In this document: in pieces, positions 9,215-18,384 of the stretch
Layout: every line of letters begins with the position of its first letter
Numbering within the stretch: position 1 is the first letter of the stretch
Assembly: GCF_963675635.1 (NCBI RefSeq)
Contig: NZ_OY776488.1
Location: 1,897,501 to 1,961,500, forward strand
Source of the DNA: an uncultured Pseudodesulfovibrio sp.
GTDB lineage: Bacteria > Desulfobacterota > Desulfovibrionia > Desulfovibrionales > Desulfovibrionaceae
Length of the DNA: 64,000 nt
Reading direction: 5' to 3'
Position numbers and translations under genes: made by a program
Notes under the pieces: model-generated
What the model was told of the DNA's origin: nothing
Databases searched by the model: none
What the model saw: the letters and a program-made list of their open reading frames with translations, nothing else

Positions 9215-10098
9215 CGCTTCAACCTCGGATTCAACACGTCGCGCAGCCGGTCGCCGACCAGATTGATGCAGACGATGAGTATTAACAGGGCTATGCCGGG
9301 ATACACACTGATCCAGTAATATCCACTTTGCAGGAATTTGAACCCATTTGCGATCAGCAAACCGAGTGACGGTTTAGTAATCGGCATTCCCAGACCCAGG
9401 AAGGACAGGGTCGCCTCAAGGGCGATGGCTCCGGCCACCTTGACCGTGGATATGACGATCAGCTCCGGCGTACAGTTGGGCAGAACATGACCAAACATGA
9501 TCCGCCGATTGGGCAGGCCCAGACATTTGGCCGCCTCCACGTATTCCTTGTTGCGTTCAACCAACACGTTGCTTCGGATGGCGCGCGCATAATACGCCCA
9601 CTGGACAATAACCAGCGCAAGAATGATCTTGTCGATGCCCTTGCCGAGAATGGCAAGCAGGATCAACGCCACCAGAATAGCGGGAAAACTCAGCTGCAGG
9701 TCCACCGTTCGCATGATGAAGGCATCTGTCTTCCCTCCCTGATACGCGGACCAAAGACCGATGATGGCACCGAGAATCAGGGCAATAACCGTGGAAAGAA
9801 CGCCCACGCCAAGGCTGATGCGCAATCCATATAAAATGGAGCTGAGCATATCGCGGCCCTGACTGTCAGTGCCCAGATAGTATGTAGTGGCTCCGTCAAA
9901 GGTTGTACCCCCCGGAGCGAGTTTGGAATCCATGATGTCGATCGTCATGAGGTCATATGGATTCTGCGGAGATATATACGGCGCCAACAGGGCCACCGCA
10001 ATGATGATGGTCAGAAGGATGAGCCCGATGGTCGCCACCCGGCTTTCGAAGTATTCCTGAACGGCCTGCCAGAACAGGGATTCGCTTTGTTGTGCCAT
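9211..10098 (-). CDS. Peptide/nickel-type ABC transporter permease (DppC/OppC-like)
   Basis: A 295-residue BPD-type permease with about six transmembrane helices. The N-terminal OppC_N helix (about 22-42) is followed by the family motif LGTDSQGRDMLS and the EAA loop (EYVEAAKCLGLPNRRI..HVLPN) that docks on the ATPases. The start at 10098 is chosen because GGGGGA precedes it by five bases; the frame extends further up but into the preceding gene. It pairs with the DppB-like permease to form the translocation path. Confidence 0.94.
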   Translation of the reverse strand: MAQQSESLFWQAVQEYFESRVATIGLILLTIIIAVALLAPYISPQNPYDLMTIDIMDSKLAPGGTTFDGATTYYLGTDSQGRDMLSSILYGLRISLGVGVLSTVIALILGAIIGLWSAYQGGKTDAFIMRTVDLQLSFPAILVALILLAILGKGIDKIILALVIVQWAYYARAIRSNVLVERNKEYVEAAKCLGLPNRRIMFGHVLPNCTPELIVISTVKVAGAIALEATLSFLGLGMPITKPSLGLLIANGFKFLQSGYYWISVYPGIALLILIVCINLVGDRLRDVLNPRLKR

Positions 10099-10108
10099 GT
10101 TCTTCCCC

Positions 10109-11083
10109 CTATCGCTCGTCGCCCAGGCGAACCCTGGGGTCAAGGATCGAGTACAGGATGTCCACGATCAGGTTGATGAAGATGAACATGGTCACCGTGA
10201 TGAGCAGATACGCCACGATAATGGGCCTATCCAGAACACCGATGGAATCAATGACCAACTTGCCCATGCCAGGCCATGCGAAAATGGTTTCCGTGACAAC
10301 CGCGAAGGCGATCAGATTGCCAAATTCCATACCGAGCACGGTAATCACCGGGATCATGATGTTTTTCATGACATGCAGTCCGATGATGCGGGTATTGGAC
10401 AATCCCTTGGCCCGGGCAAATTTCACGTAATCCATTTGCAGGTTTTCCTGAACCCCGGCGCGACTGAGCCTGATGGCCAGTGACGTCTTGAACAAGGCCA
10501 GATTGGAAGCCGGTAAAATGAGATATGACAACCCTTTCCATGAAAGGAAGCTCAAATGCATACCAAGGAATTCCACAGGCTCGCCACGGCCACCTGACGG
10601 AAGCCAGCCGAGCTGGACGGAAAAGATGATGATGAGCATGAGCCCGACCCAGAATGTAGGCAGGGAGAAACCGAGAATGGAAAAGCGCATGATGTTGCGC
10701 CCGATCCAGTTGTCATGCTGGATACCTGCGATCATGCCCAACGGGATACCCATGAACACAGCCATGAACATGGCGGTAAACGCGAGTTCCAGTGTGGCGG
10801 GGAGACGGTCGAGAATGATTTTGAGAGCGGGTTCGTTATACACGAACGAGTTGCCGAAATTCCCTTGCAGGGCACCCTTGAGAAAAATGAAGTATTGCTC
10901 CCACAGCGGCTTGTCCAAACCAAACTCGCTGACGGCACGAGCGTACTCGGCCGGGGAAGCATCAGGCGCGATCAGGATGTCGATAGGGTTGCCGATGTAG
11001 AAAACACCGACGAACACCAGGACCGACATAACCAACAGCACGACTGCGCTCTGAGTAATGCGACGAATGAGAAACGCGAGCAT
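10109..11083 (-). CDS. Peptide/nickel-type ABC transporter permease (DppB/OppB-like)
   Basis: A 324-residue permease with an N-terminal helix (FLIRRITQSAVVLLVMSVLV), the long periplasmic stretch usual for DppB (residues about 35-95, with LGLDKPLWEQY-like FGLDKPLWEQY) and five further helices. The EAA loop (DYVKFARAKGLSNTRI) and the ETIFAWPGMG motif are present. It lies ten bases before the DppC-like gene and about 75 bases after the binding-protein gene, from which it is separated by a hairpin. Confidence 0.94.
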   Translation of the reverse strand: MLAFLIRRITQSAVVLLVMSVLVFVGVFYIGNPIDILIAPDASPAEYARAVSEFGLDKPLWEQYFIFLKGALQGNFGNSFVYNEPALKIILDRLPATLELAFTAMFMAVFMGIPLGMIAGIQHDNWIGRNIMRFSILGFSLPTFWVGLMLIIIFSVQLGWLPSGGRGEPVEFLGMHLSFLSWKGLSYLILPASNLALFKTSLAIRLSRAGVQENLQMDYVKFARAKGLSNTRIIGLHVMKNIMIPVITVLGMEFGNLIAFAVVTETIFAWPGMGKLVIDSIGVLDRPIIVAYLLITVTMFIFINLIVDILYSILDPRVRLGDER

Positions 11084-11108
11084 TTCTGTCCTTTATTTAC
11101 GAGGAAAA

Positions 11109-11137
11109 CGAGGGAACGCGATGAACGCGCTCCCCCG
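11109..11137 (-). promoter_or_regulatory. Intercistronic hairpin between binding-protein and permease genes
   Basis: Arms GGGAACGCG (11112-11120) and CGCGCTCCC (11126-11134) pair with one mismatch around a five-base loop, with extra CG pairs outside. There is no T run, so it is not a clear terminator. A position right after a binding-protein gene suggests mRNA stabilisation or partial termination that gives more binding protein than permease; this is inference. Confidence 0.5.
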
Positions 11138-11157
11138 TTGTATACAAATGAAACGGT

Positions 11158-12726
11158 TTACTGCGCCTTGATTTCGTAAGGCAGCGTATACCCGTCGGTA
11201 CGACCATTGTAGGCCAATCCCTTCTGGGTACCCCAGACGGAGACCTGGAAGTGGATAGGCACGATACCAACATCGTTCATGCCGGCTTCAACGCACTCGA
11301 TGACAATCTTGTTGTGCTCAGCAGGATCGACTGTCACCAGAGCCTGTTCCAGCTTCTGATCGACAACAGGGTTGGAGTAACGACCACGGTTGGCGGAACC
11401 GAAACCCTTTTCCTTGTCATAGGTGTGCAGCAGGGAGCCGACACAGTTGGTGTGCTCACCTGTGTCAGTTGCCCAGCCAAGCAGCATGAGGCTGAACTCC
11501 AGTGCAGAGGCCTTACCAAAGTATACGGCCTTGGGCATGGTGTTGACTTCTGTTTTGATACCGACCTTGGTCAACATCTGGGCGATAGCCTGAGCAATGT
11601 CGCCATCGTTGACGTAACGGTCATTGGGACCATGGATAGTCAGTTTGAAACCTTCAGGATAACCGGCTTCGGCCAACAAGGCCTTGGCACCTGCGGGGTC
11701 ATACTTCTCGGGCTTCAGGGTAGTGGAAGTCCCTTCGTAGCCATCAGGCAGCATCTGGGCTGCGGGGATGGCCAAACCTTCCATAATACGGGCTGCAATA
11801 GCTTCGCGGTTGATGGCCTTGGAAATGGCCTTGCGCACGCGAACGTCCTTCAGGGGATTTTTGATTTTGTTCCCGTCATTACCTGTGACCATCGGGGAGT
11901 CATCACGATCGGAATCGAGGTGCAGGTAAATCAGACGGGTGGACGGAGACGATGACAGGACAATGCCTTCGGCTGCCTTGAGATGCTTCACGTCTGCCGG
12001 GGGAACAAAGTTGATCAGGTCAACATCGCCAGACTGCAATGCGGCAACGCGGGTACCGTCATTGGAAATGGGACGGACAATGATCTTTTCCCAGTCGGGC
12101 TTGACGCCCCAGTAATCTTCATTGCGTTCATAGACAATCTTGTCGCCACGAACCCATTCAACAAGCTTGTACGGGCCGGTACCGATGCAGGCTGCGCCGG
12201 AATTGAAGTCTTCGGTACCCTTGCCTTCAGAGGCTTTCTTGGAAACAATGGTAAAGGATGCAAAGTTACGCGGCATCAGGGGTGCAGGCTTTTCAGTGTG
12301 GATACGCACGGTGTATGGATCAACGACCTCGACTTTGGTGATCATGCCCACTGCTCCGGTAAAGGAAGAAGGTGAGTTGGGCACGTTGGGAATACGCTCG
12401 ATGGTGTACTTCACATCCTCTGCGGTGAAAGGGGTACCATCATGAAATTTGACATCCTTGCGAAGGTTGAACTCCCAAACAGTGTCGCTGACAGGCTTCC
12501 AGTGCTCAGCCAAGCCTGGGTAGAGCTTTTGACGGGAATCCTGCAAGACGAGTTTGTCAAAGGCCCATAGGGCCATCTGGTTGTTCTGGGTGACATTGTG
12601 GAAATGCGGGTCGAGCGATGTAGGCTCGCCCTTGAGGCCGATGGTCAGATCCCGGGCCATCGCAACAGATGCGCCGAGGACCAGGCTCGCCATGATGACG
12701 AAGCTGATCAACAGTTTCTTTTTCAT
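11158..12726 (-). CDS. Periplasmic solute-binding protein of the peptide/nickel ABC importer (SBP family 5)
   Basis: A 522-residue family 5 binding protein. Signal peptide of about 24 residues (MKKKLLISFVIMAS...AMA) with cleavage expected after AMA. Family landmarks include SLDPHFHN near the N-terminus, EFNLRKDVKFHDGTPFTAEDV, and the lobe-II region RKAISKAINREAI. AAGGAGAT five to ten bases upstream of the ATG is a good ribosome site. It is the first gene of the five-gene operon and captures the ligand in the periplasm. An M20 peptidase is divergently encoded, which favours a peptide or acylated amino acid as ligand. Confidence 0.94.
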   Translation of the reverse strand: MKKKLLISFVIMASLVLGASVAMARDLTIGLKGEPTSLDPHFHNVTQNNQMALWAFDKLVLQDSRQKLYPGLAEHWKPVSDTVWEFNLRKDVKFHDGTPFTAEDVKYTIERIPNVPNSPSSFTGAVGMITKVEVVDPYTVRIHTEKPAPLMPRNFASFTIVSKKASEGKGTEDFNSGAACIGTGPYKLVEWVRGDKIVYERNEDYWGVKPDWEKIIVRPISNDGTRVAALQSGDVDLINFVPPADVKHLKAAEGIVLSSSPSTRLIYLHLDSDRDDSPMVTGNDGNKIKNPLKDVRVRKAISKAINREAIAARIMEGLAIPAAQMLPDGYEGTSTTLKPEKYDPAGAKALLAEAGYPEGFKLTIHGPNDRYVNDGDIAQAIAQMLTKVGIKTEVNTMPKAVYFGKASALEFSLMLLGWATDTGEHTNCVGSLLHTYDKEKGFGSANRGRYSNPVVDQKLEQALVTVDPAEHNKIVIECVEAGMNDVGIVPIHFQVSVWGTQKGLAYNGRTDGYTLPYEIKAQ

Positions 12727-12777
12727 GAATATCTCCTTGTGGTTTTTACCAGGAAAAGGCTCACAAAAATGTCATAA

Positions 12778-12807
12778 ATTCTACAGAAAATCAATATATT
12801 CAATGAA
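12778..12807 (-). promoter_or_regulatory. Possible sigma70 promoter for the ABC importer operon
   Basis: On the minus strand TTCATT (12802-12807) lies 18 bases before TAGAAT (12778-12783). The -10 box matches five of six consensus bases, the -35 only three. It would give a leader of about 45 bases before the binding-protein ATG at 12726. Confidence 0.3.
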
Positions 12808-12829
12808 AAATCTCCTCGCATTGAATTCC

Positions 12830-12858
12830 TTGAACAAATATTTTGCTGCCTGTAACAT
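12830..12858 (+). promoter_or_regulatory. Possible sigma70 promoter for the M20 peptidase
   Basis: TTGAAC (12830-12835), a 17-base spacer and TAACAT (12853-12858). Transcription would begin near 12865, downstream of the ATG at 12859, which agrees with translation starting at 12901. Confidence 0.4.
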
Positions 12859-12900
12859 ATGGACCGTTTTACACCGCCAACCAAGCACAGGAAAACCATC

Positions 12901-14064
12901 ATGGACATGATCCACTCTCTCAGAACGTACCTCGAAGATAATAAAAGCGAAATGTTCGACCTGCTCGAGCAGATCGTGAATATCAACAGCTATTCTGCCA
13001 ATAAGGAAGGAGTCGACAAGGTCGTAGACGTCCTTGAAGCCACATTCAGGGACATGGGTTTTACAATCCGCCGTCAACCGCGTGATGTGACCGGCGACAA
13101 CCTGGTAGCCGAAAGTCCTGCACGCGCCTCGGGCGGTGGTCTGCTCATGATCGGGCACATGGATACGGTCTTTCCGCCGGAAATGGGATTCGATACTTAC
13201 AAAAACGTAGGAAACACAATTTTCGGTCCCGGCGTCTACGACATGAAAGGCGGTCTAGTCGTCGGCATTTTTGCTGCCAAGGCCTTGCAGGCAGCCGGAT
13301 TACTGGAAACGATTCCCGTCGGATTCGTCTATAATTCCGACGAGGAAATAGGCTCCCCCCACTCCCGTGATATCATTGTGGAAGAAGCGAAAAAGAGCGA
13401 TTTCTGCTTCGTCATGGAAGGCTCCGGCCCCGATGGTGGAGAAATAGTCACAGGACGCAAAGGACGCATCGTCTTTGACCTTGAAGTGACCGGGAAAGCA
13501 GGACATGCCGGGAATGCAGCTTTTCCAAAGGCAAGTGCCATCGTGGAAATAGCCCACATCATCACAGCCCTCGAAGCATTGAATGACCCTGAAGCCGGGA
13601 CTTCCCTGAACACCGGGCTGATCGAAGGCGGCGTCGGTCCCAATACTGTGGCCGCAAAAGCCACGGCTCGGGTGGAGACACGATTCACAACCATGGAAGG
13701 GCGTAACAAGGTATGGTCCGCCATCAACAAAATCGTCGCTTCACCGAAAGTACCGGGCACATCGGCGGCCATTGAAATTCAGATCGAACGACCGCCCATG
13801 GTCCCCAACGAGGCAAACCTTGGGCTCTTCAGTTCGGTGGAACAGGCCGCAAAGGAACTGGGGCTGTCAGTGACATCCAGTTTCCGAGGCGGTGGGTCAG
13901 ATGCTAACGTCGTCTCCGAAGCGGGGGTTCCCGTACTGGACGGTCTGGGGTCATCCGGCGAGAAGCTCCACACACCTGATGAAAGCATGAAGGCAGACTC
14001 CATGGTTCGCCAAGCATTGCTCACCGCCCTCAGTGCGGTCAGGGCATACGAAAAATACGCGTAG
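12901..14064 (+). CDS. M20 family zinc metallopeptidase (glutamate carboxypeptidase/ArgE-DapE type)
   Basis: A 387-residue cytoplasmic peptidase. The cocatalytic zinc site is readable: first His and Asp in MIGHMDTVFP, bridging Asp in GVYDMKGG, catalytic base and ligand in NSDEEIGS, a further ligand region in MEGSG, and the final His in KLHTPDE near residue 360. The dimerisation lid lies between about 185 and 295 and carries the conserved GKAGHAGN. The start at 12901 has AGGA nine bases upstream and fits the promoter; an ATG at 12859 lacks a ribosome site. It is divergent from the peptide-type importer, so it may cleave an imported peptide, N-acyl or gamma-glutamyl compound. Confidence 0.92.
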   Translation: MDMIHSLRTYLEDNKSEMFDLLEQIVNINSYSANKEGVDKVVDVLEATFRDMGFTIRRQPRDVTGDNLVAESPARASGGGLLMIGHMDTVFPPEMGFDTYKNVGNTIFGPGVYDMKGGLVVGIFAAKALQAAGLLETIPVGFVYNSDEEIGSPHSRDIIVEEAKKSDFCFVMEGSGPDGGEIVTGRKGRIVFDLEVTGKAGHAGNAAFPKASAIVEIAHIITALEALNDPEAGTSLNTGLIEGGVGPNTVAAKATARVETRFTTMEGRNKVWSAINKIVASPKVPGTSAAIEIQIERPPMVPNEANLGLFSSVEQAAKELGLSVTSSFRGGGSDANVVSEAGVPVLDGLGSSGEKLHTPDESMKADSMVRQALLTALSAVRAYEKYA

Positions 14065-14078
14065 TTTTCACAGACAAA

Positions 14079-14108
14079 ACCGGCTGCCACTTCAATGTGG
14101 CAGCCGGT
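14079..14108. terminator. Hairpin between convergent peptidase and HD-GYP genes
   Basis: A perfect 12-base stem ACCGGCTGCCAC (14079-14090) and its complement (14097-14108) with a six-base loop. T runs on either side are poor, so termination in both directions is likely but not certain. Confidence 0.65.
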
Positions 14109-14115
14109 CATGAAT

Positions 14116-15186
14116 CTACTTTTTCTCAGGGTCCGGATGTTCTTCCCGAACAGCCATGATCGCCGGAAGGCTGGCTAAAAACACCTCGACCACCTTCGGA
14201 TCGAATTGCGTACCGGACGCATCCTCGATATAGGCCACCGCTTTCTCCACAGGCCACGGTTCCTTGTAAGGCCTATAAGACAGCAACGCGTCAAACACAT
14301 CGCTGACAGTGGCTATCCGTGCGCAAAGAGGGATTCTCTCTCCCTCCAGCCCATTGGGATATCCATTCCCATTCCACCATTCATGATGACACAGCGCCAG
14401 CTCCGAGGCCATAAGAATGACATCCGACGGATGGTCGCCCATGATGTCGCTGCCAAACGTCGTATGACTTTTCATGATCTCCCACTCATCTTTATCGAGC
14501 GGCCCTGGTTTGAGCAAAATGGCATCCGGTATGGCGATTTTGCCCACATCATGCATGGGGCTGGCATGGAGGATACGTTCGCACATATCCTCTTCGAGGC
14601 CCAAGCCCCGCGCCAGGATCTCAGCCACCTTGCTCATGCGGATAACGTGTGCTCCGGTCTCATTGTCGCGATATTCACCGGCCCGGCCAAGTCTGCGAAC
14701 GATCTCGAGCTGCGCTTCATTCAAAGCGCGTGTCCGTTCACGGACCTGTTCTTCAAGGATGTCACCACGCATCACTTGCCGTTTATAATAATGTCTCGTT
14801 TCCAGCATGTTGCGGATTCGAAGCAGAACCTCCCAATGATCGAAAGGTTTGGTCAAAAAATCCTTTGCCCCAACCTCAAGTGCCCGTTGGCGAGTCTGTT
14901 GATCGGTCTGTGCCGTCAGAACCAGAATAGGAAGATAATCGGCCTGGTTCTGTTCCTGCAGTGCGAGCATGACCTCAATGCCGCTCATGTATGGCATACG
15001 GATATCCAAGAGCAGGAGGTCAAAATTTTCCTTGGCATGCAACTCGGCTACGACACGCGGGTCTGTGGTGGAGGTATAGTTATCATATCCTTCTTCTTCG
15101 AGGATATCTTCGAGCAGAGCAATATTGGTAGGGTTGTCATCGACAATCAGGATGCTCGACGAGCAGAGTTTTCTTTTATCAATCAT
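14116..15186 (-). CDS. Receiver-HD-GYP response regulator (cyclic-di-GMP phosphodiesterase)
   Basis: A 356-residue two-domain protein. The N-terminal receiver (residues 1-125) has VDDN, phospho-acceptor Asp in LLLLDIRMP, Thr in LTAQTD and Lys in LTKPFD. A short coiled linker leads to an HD-GYP domain (about 165-350) with HD in HASPMHDVGKIAIPD, the second His cluster in HHEWWNGNGYPNGL (GYP intact) and DVFDAL. Such proteins hydrolyse cyclic-di-GMP to GMP and so lower biofilm signalling. The ATG at 15186 overlaps the end of the hybrid kinase by eight bases and has AAGGAAAGG upstream. As the kinase's own receiver lacks Asp, this protein's receiver is the likely phosphate acceptor. Confidence 0.93.
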   Translation of the reverse strand: MIDKRKLCSSSILIVDDNPTNIALLEDILEEEGYDNYTSTTDPRVVAELHAKENFDLLLLDIRMPYMSGIEVMLALQEQNQADYLPILVLTAQTDQQTRQRALEVGAKDFLTKPFDHWEVLLRIRNMLETRHYYKRQVMRGDILEEQVRERTRALNEAQLEIVRRLGRAGEYRDNETGAHVIRMSKVAEILARGLGLEEDMCERILHASPMHDVGKIAIPDAILLKPGPLDKDEWEIMKSHTTFGSDIMGDHPSDVILMASELALCHHEWWNGNGYPNGLEGERIPLCARIATVSDVFDALLSYRPYKEPWPVEKAVAYIEDASGTQFDPKVVEVFLASLPAIMAVREEHPDPEKK

Positions 15187-18100
15187 AGTCCTTTCCTTGA
15201 CTGATGTTGTAGGCATTGAGAATGTCCTGCACGGAAACCGATGAAGGCAGACTCGCGCTCACTCCGACTCCCAAGGTGGAATCTTCATCGTCTCCCTGCA
15301 CCAGTACAATTGACGAAGCCTCGCCCCGGCTCTTCAATTCGTGAAGGAACTCGGCGTGGCACTGCACCGCAAAAGCGGCATTGACAATGACGATCTCCGG
15401 CTTGAGCAAATCAATGGCCGAAAGCACTTTCTCCCAGCGTCTCCGAATAACGAGGGTCATACCGGGACAAGCTGACACGGTTTCGCGCATGGCGTTAATA
15501 CGTTCGGAGTCATTGTCCACATAAAGAATACACAAGGCGGACGCGTCAGCATTTTTGCAGGCCATATCCAGCCCCGGGCCAGAGATGTCTCTCTCTTCAC
15601 ATGGCAGGGATATGGTAAAAACCGACCCCACACCTTCCGTGCTGGAGAACTCGATACTCCCGTGCATGGCTTCGATCAACTGCTTTGTAATGGTCATTCC
15701 AATCCCTGTCCCTTCAATGCCGGACTGTTCTTCCACCATCCGTGCAAACGGGGTGAACAGCTCACTCTGCTTATCCGCCGGGATACCGATACCTGTATCA
15801 GTCACGCAGATTCTGGCCACATTCCCATCCACAAAGGACGACAATTTCACGGAGCCACCCACCACGTTGTATTTAATGGCGTTTGACATCAGATTGACCA
15901 ACACCTGCTTGAAACGAATCCGGTCCACAATCAGGCGAGGCAGTGAATAAAAGGAATCATCCACCGAACAAACCACACCGCGCTCCCGAGCCATGTTTTC
16001 CGTCAGCATGAGGCACTCTTTGATTGTTTCCATGGGCTGCACTGATTCGAGCCGAATAGAGAAACTGCCGGTCTCGATACGCGAGAAATCCAGTATCTCT
16101 GAAATCATTTGCATAAGATGATTGCCAGCGACATGAATACGGTCAACCTGACCGATCTGTTTTGGCAGCAGGTTGCCAAATTTGTCCTCCATGAGCAATT
16201 TTGAAAAACCGATGATGGCATTGAGCGGTGTGCGCAATTCATGACTCATGCGTGACAGAAACTCCATTTTGGCCCTGTTCGCGCTTTCAGCCTGTTCTCG
16301 AGCCTTTTTAAGCTCGGTAATGTTCTCCTTGAGCGCTACATAATTAATGACTTCACCCTGATTATTCTTAATTGGCGCCACAATCACATTCTCGGTATAC
16401 AGTTCACCAGTCTTCGCCTTGTTGATGAATTCCCCCTGCCAGACTTCTCCTTTACCGATGGCTTCATACATCTCCACGAACAGTGCAGGATCAGTCAGCC
16501 CGGAGTTGAGTATGCTGGGATTCCTGCCCACGATTTCTTCACGGCTGTAACCAGTAAGGCGCTCAAATTGGGGATTGACGTATTCAATATTCCCGGAAGT
16601 ATCGGTAATCACGATGCTGGAAGGATTCTGTTCAATAACCATATTCAGTCGACTCTTCATCTCTTCAGCCTTGTTGCGGGCCGAGACATCCCGAAAAGTA
16701 ATCAACAGCCCTCCTATGTCTGGATCTTCGAACATGTCCTGAACCCGAGACTCCATGAAAAATAACGACCCATCAGAACTCACTGTCATGTGTTCCAGCG
16801 GAGTATCCTCATGCAAGGCATCGAGAAAAAATGTATCGGAGGGCACTTCCATATGAGACCCATCACCTACCCGCACGAATTCCTTAAAGGATTTACCGAC
16901 GAGAAGATCCGGGGCATAGCCGTAAACAGTCTCAATTGATGGGGAAACATAAGAAATGACCCCATCCTTGTCCAAAATGACAATAATATCCCGAATACAC
17001 TCAATCAGTGTGCGGAAATGACGTTCACTGGCCTCAAGTTCATGTTGAACTTCAACCCGCTGTTCCACTTCCCTTTCCAGTCGGAACGTCCGTTCACGCA
17101 CTTTGCGCTCCAACTCATCTCTGGAATGTTCCAACGCACGCAGAGCCAGGTGCTTCTCCGTGATGTCCAGACTGTATTCTATCATCTGGGAAACATTGCC
17201 CTTACTGTCAAAAATAGGATAACCATGCACTTCTAGATACTGCACTCCCCCACTCGGTGTTGAAACCCTGTGTTCCAGAATAACTGGTTTCTTGGTGGCT
17301 TTCACAACCTGGAGAGGGCATCCGCGTCCTTCTGCCGAACAGGGCTTTTTCGTCCCGTAATTCCTTGAATAGCAATGAATTCCATCATTAAGTGCTTTGT
17401 CTCTAGCGGCCTGATTGGATATGGATATCGTATAATCATGAGCGTTGATGACATGAAAAGGATGCCCGAGAGACTCGATGACAGTGGTCAAGAATTCAGC
17501 CTGATTGGCAAATTGCTTTTCGGTGCGTTTGCGTTCCGAGATTTCCAGTCTCAACGCCTTGGTACGACTGAAGACCGTTGTTTCAAGATTTTCTTTGTGC
17601 TCGGTCATGGCGGCCAAGGCTTCAGCCCGTTCAAGAAGGAGCCGCCGGATATCCCGTATTATCCACAAGGCTATGATCCCTGTCATGACCAGAAAAAGTG
17701 GCACCACAGTTGATGCGACCCAATTATAGTGCAGCACCTGTTCTTTGCGTTCTTTTTCGGCATACGTCACGGATTCAAGGCTTTCGATATACAGACGGTT
17801 GGAGTTTTCCACCAAACGATTGAAAAATGGAGCAATTTTCTTGTGGAAAAGCGTCAATTCCGCCTTTGTGCCTCCGCCTGGGCTGAAAACAGCCTGCCGC
17901 ATAACGGCATAATACTCCCCACGCATATCCTCCAACCGCGCAAGATTCGTCTTCATTTCGACGACAGACAGACTGACACTCTTACTGCCCGCAACATCAT
18001 GGTGAAACGGCCATGCAATGACGTCTTTATTCCCGTAATTCACGAAAATATTAGCCACATATTCACCGCCATGCTCCATGACCGAAACAGCTGACTGCAC

Positions 18101-18382
18101 CCGTTCCATGAGTCTACCGATCTCAGCGTTGGCATTATCCAATTCGACAATTGAAGAGGATAGCAGCATGTATTGGAATTGGTTCTGCAACGCTCGGATT
18201 TTCTGCTGCACAATAAGGCTGATGTGTGTTTTGACACGCAGGTTGTATTCAAACCTGAGAGAATTTTCTTGCCCTCTTTCCAACAGGAAATGAAAGACCA
18301 ACGTAAGCAGAATACACGCGCCGGAAAGCACAAAAAAAGAATACAACTTGCGCAGGATAGGTTCTCGAGAATTAAAAATCAT
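15179..18382 (-). CDS. Membrane-bound PAS hybrid histidine kinase with a pseudo-receiver
   Basis: A 1067-residue kinase. Helix 1 (about 13-34) and helix 2 (about 222-242) enclose a periplasmic sensor of about 185 residues. Three PAS domains follow (about 295-410, 455-570, 578-690), the first with Cys337, Cys348 and Cys355. HisKA has the phospho-His at about 714 (SHELRTP); the HATPase domain (about 820-927) has NLMSNAIKYN, DTGIGIP and GTGIGM. The last 110 residues fold like a receiver (ILYVDNDSE) but the phospho-acceptor position is Asn (IVIVN, about residue 1001), so it should not be phosphorylated. The start codon lies two bases after the stop of the upstream lipoprotein gene. Probably senses through that lipoprotein and signals to the HD-GYP protein. 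Confidence 0.92.
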   Translation of the reverse strand: MIFNSREPILRKLYSFFVLSGACILLTLVFHFLLERGQENSLRFEYNLRVKTHISLIVQQKIRALQNQFQYMLLSSSIVELDNANAEIGRLMERVQSAVSVMEHGGEYVANIFVNYGNKDVIAWPFHHDVAGSKSVSLSVVEMKTNLARLEDMRGEYYAVMRQAVFSPGGGTKAELTLFHKKIAPFFNRLVENSNRLYIESLESVTYAEKERKEQVLHYNWVASTVVPLFLVMTGIIALWIIRDIRRLLLERAEALAAMTEHKENLETTVFSRTKALRLEISERKRTEKQFANQAEFLTTVIESLGHPFHVINAHDYTISISNQAARDKALNDGIHCYSRNYGTKKPCSAEGRGCPLQVVKATKKPVILEHRVSTPSGGVQYLEVHGYPIFDSKGNVSQMIEYSLDITEKHLALRALEHSRDELERKVRERTFRLEREVEQRVEVQHELEASERHFRTLIECIRDIIVILDKDGVISYVSPSIETVYGYAPDLLVGKSFKEFVRVGDGSHMEVPSDTFFLDALHEDTPLEHMTVSSDGSLFFMESRVQDMFEDPDIGGLLITFRDVSARNKAEEMKSRLNMVIEQNPSSIVITDTSGNIEYVNPQFERLTGYSREEIVGRNPSILNSGLTDPALFVEMYEAIGKGEVWQGEFINKAKTGELYTENVIVAPIKNNQGEVINYVALKENITELKKAREQAESANRAKMEFLSRMSHELRTPLNAIIGFSKLLMEDKFGNLLPKQIGQVDRIHVAGNHLMQMISEILDFSRIETGSFSIRLESVQPMETIKECLMLTENMARERGVVCSVDDSFYSLPRLIVDRIRFKQVLVNLMSNAIKYNVVGGSVKLSSFVDGNVARICVTDTGIGIPADKQSELFTPFARMVEEQSGIEGTGIGMTITKQLIEAMHGSIEFSSTEGVGSVFTISLPCEERDISGPGLDMACKNADASALCILYVDNDSERINAMRETVSACPGMTLVIRRRWEKVLSAIDLLKPEIVIVNAAFAVQCHAEFLHELKSRGEASSIVLVQGDDEDSTLGVGVSASLPSSVSVQDILNAYNISQGKDYD

Positions 18383-18384
18383 GA

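Noticed and set aside
12859-12900. Earlier start for the M20 peptidase at 12859
   Set aside because: No ribosome site, and it lies directly on the proposed -10 box and ahead of the expected transcript start.
14206-15204. Open plus-strand frame of 332 codons opposite the HD-GYP gene
   Set aside because: The opposite strand has intact receiver and HD-GYP motifs, and this frame has none.
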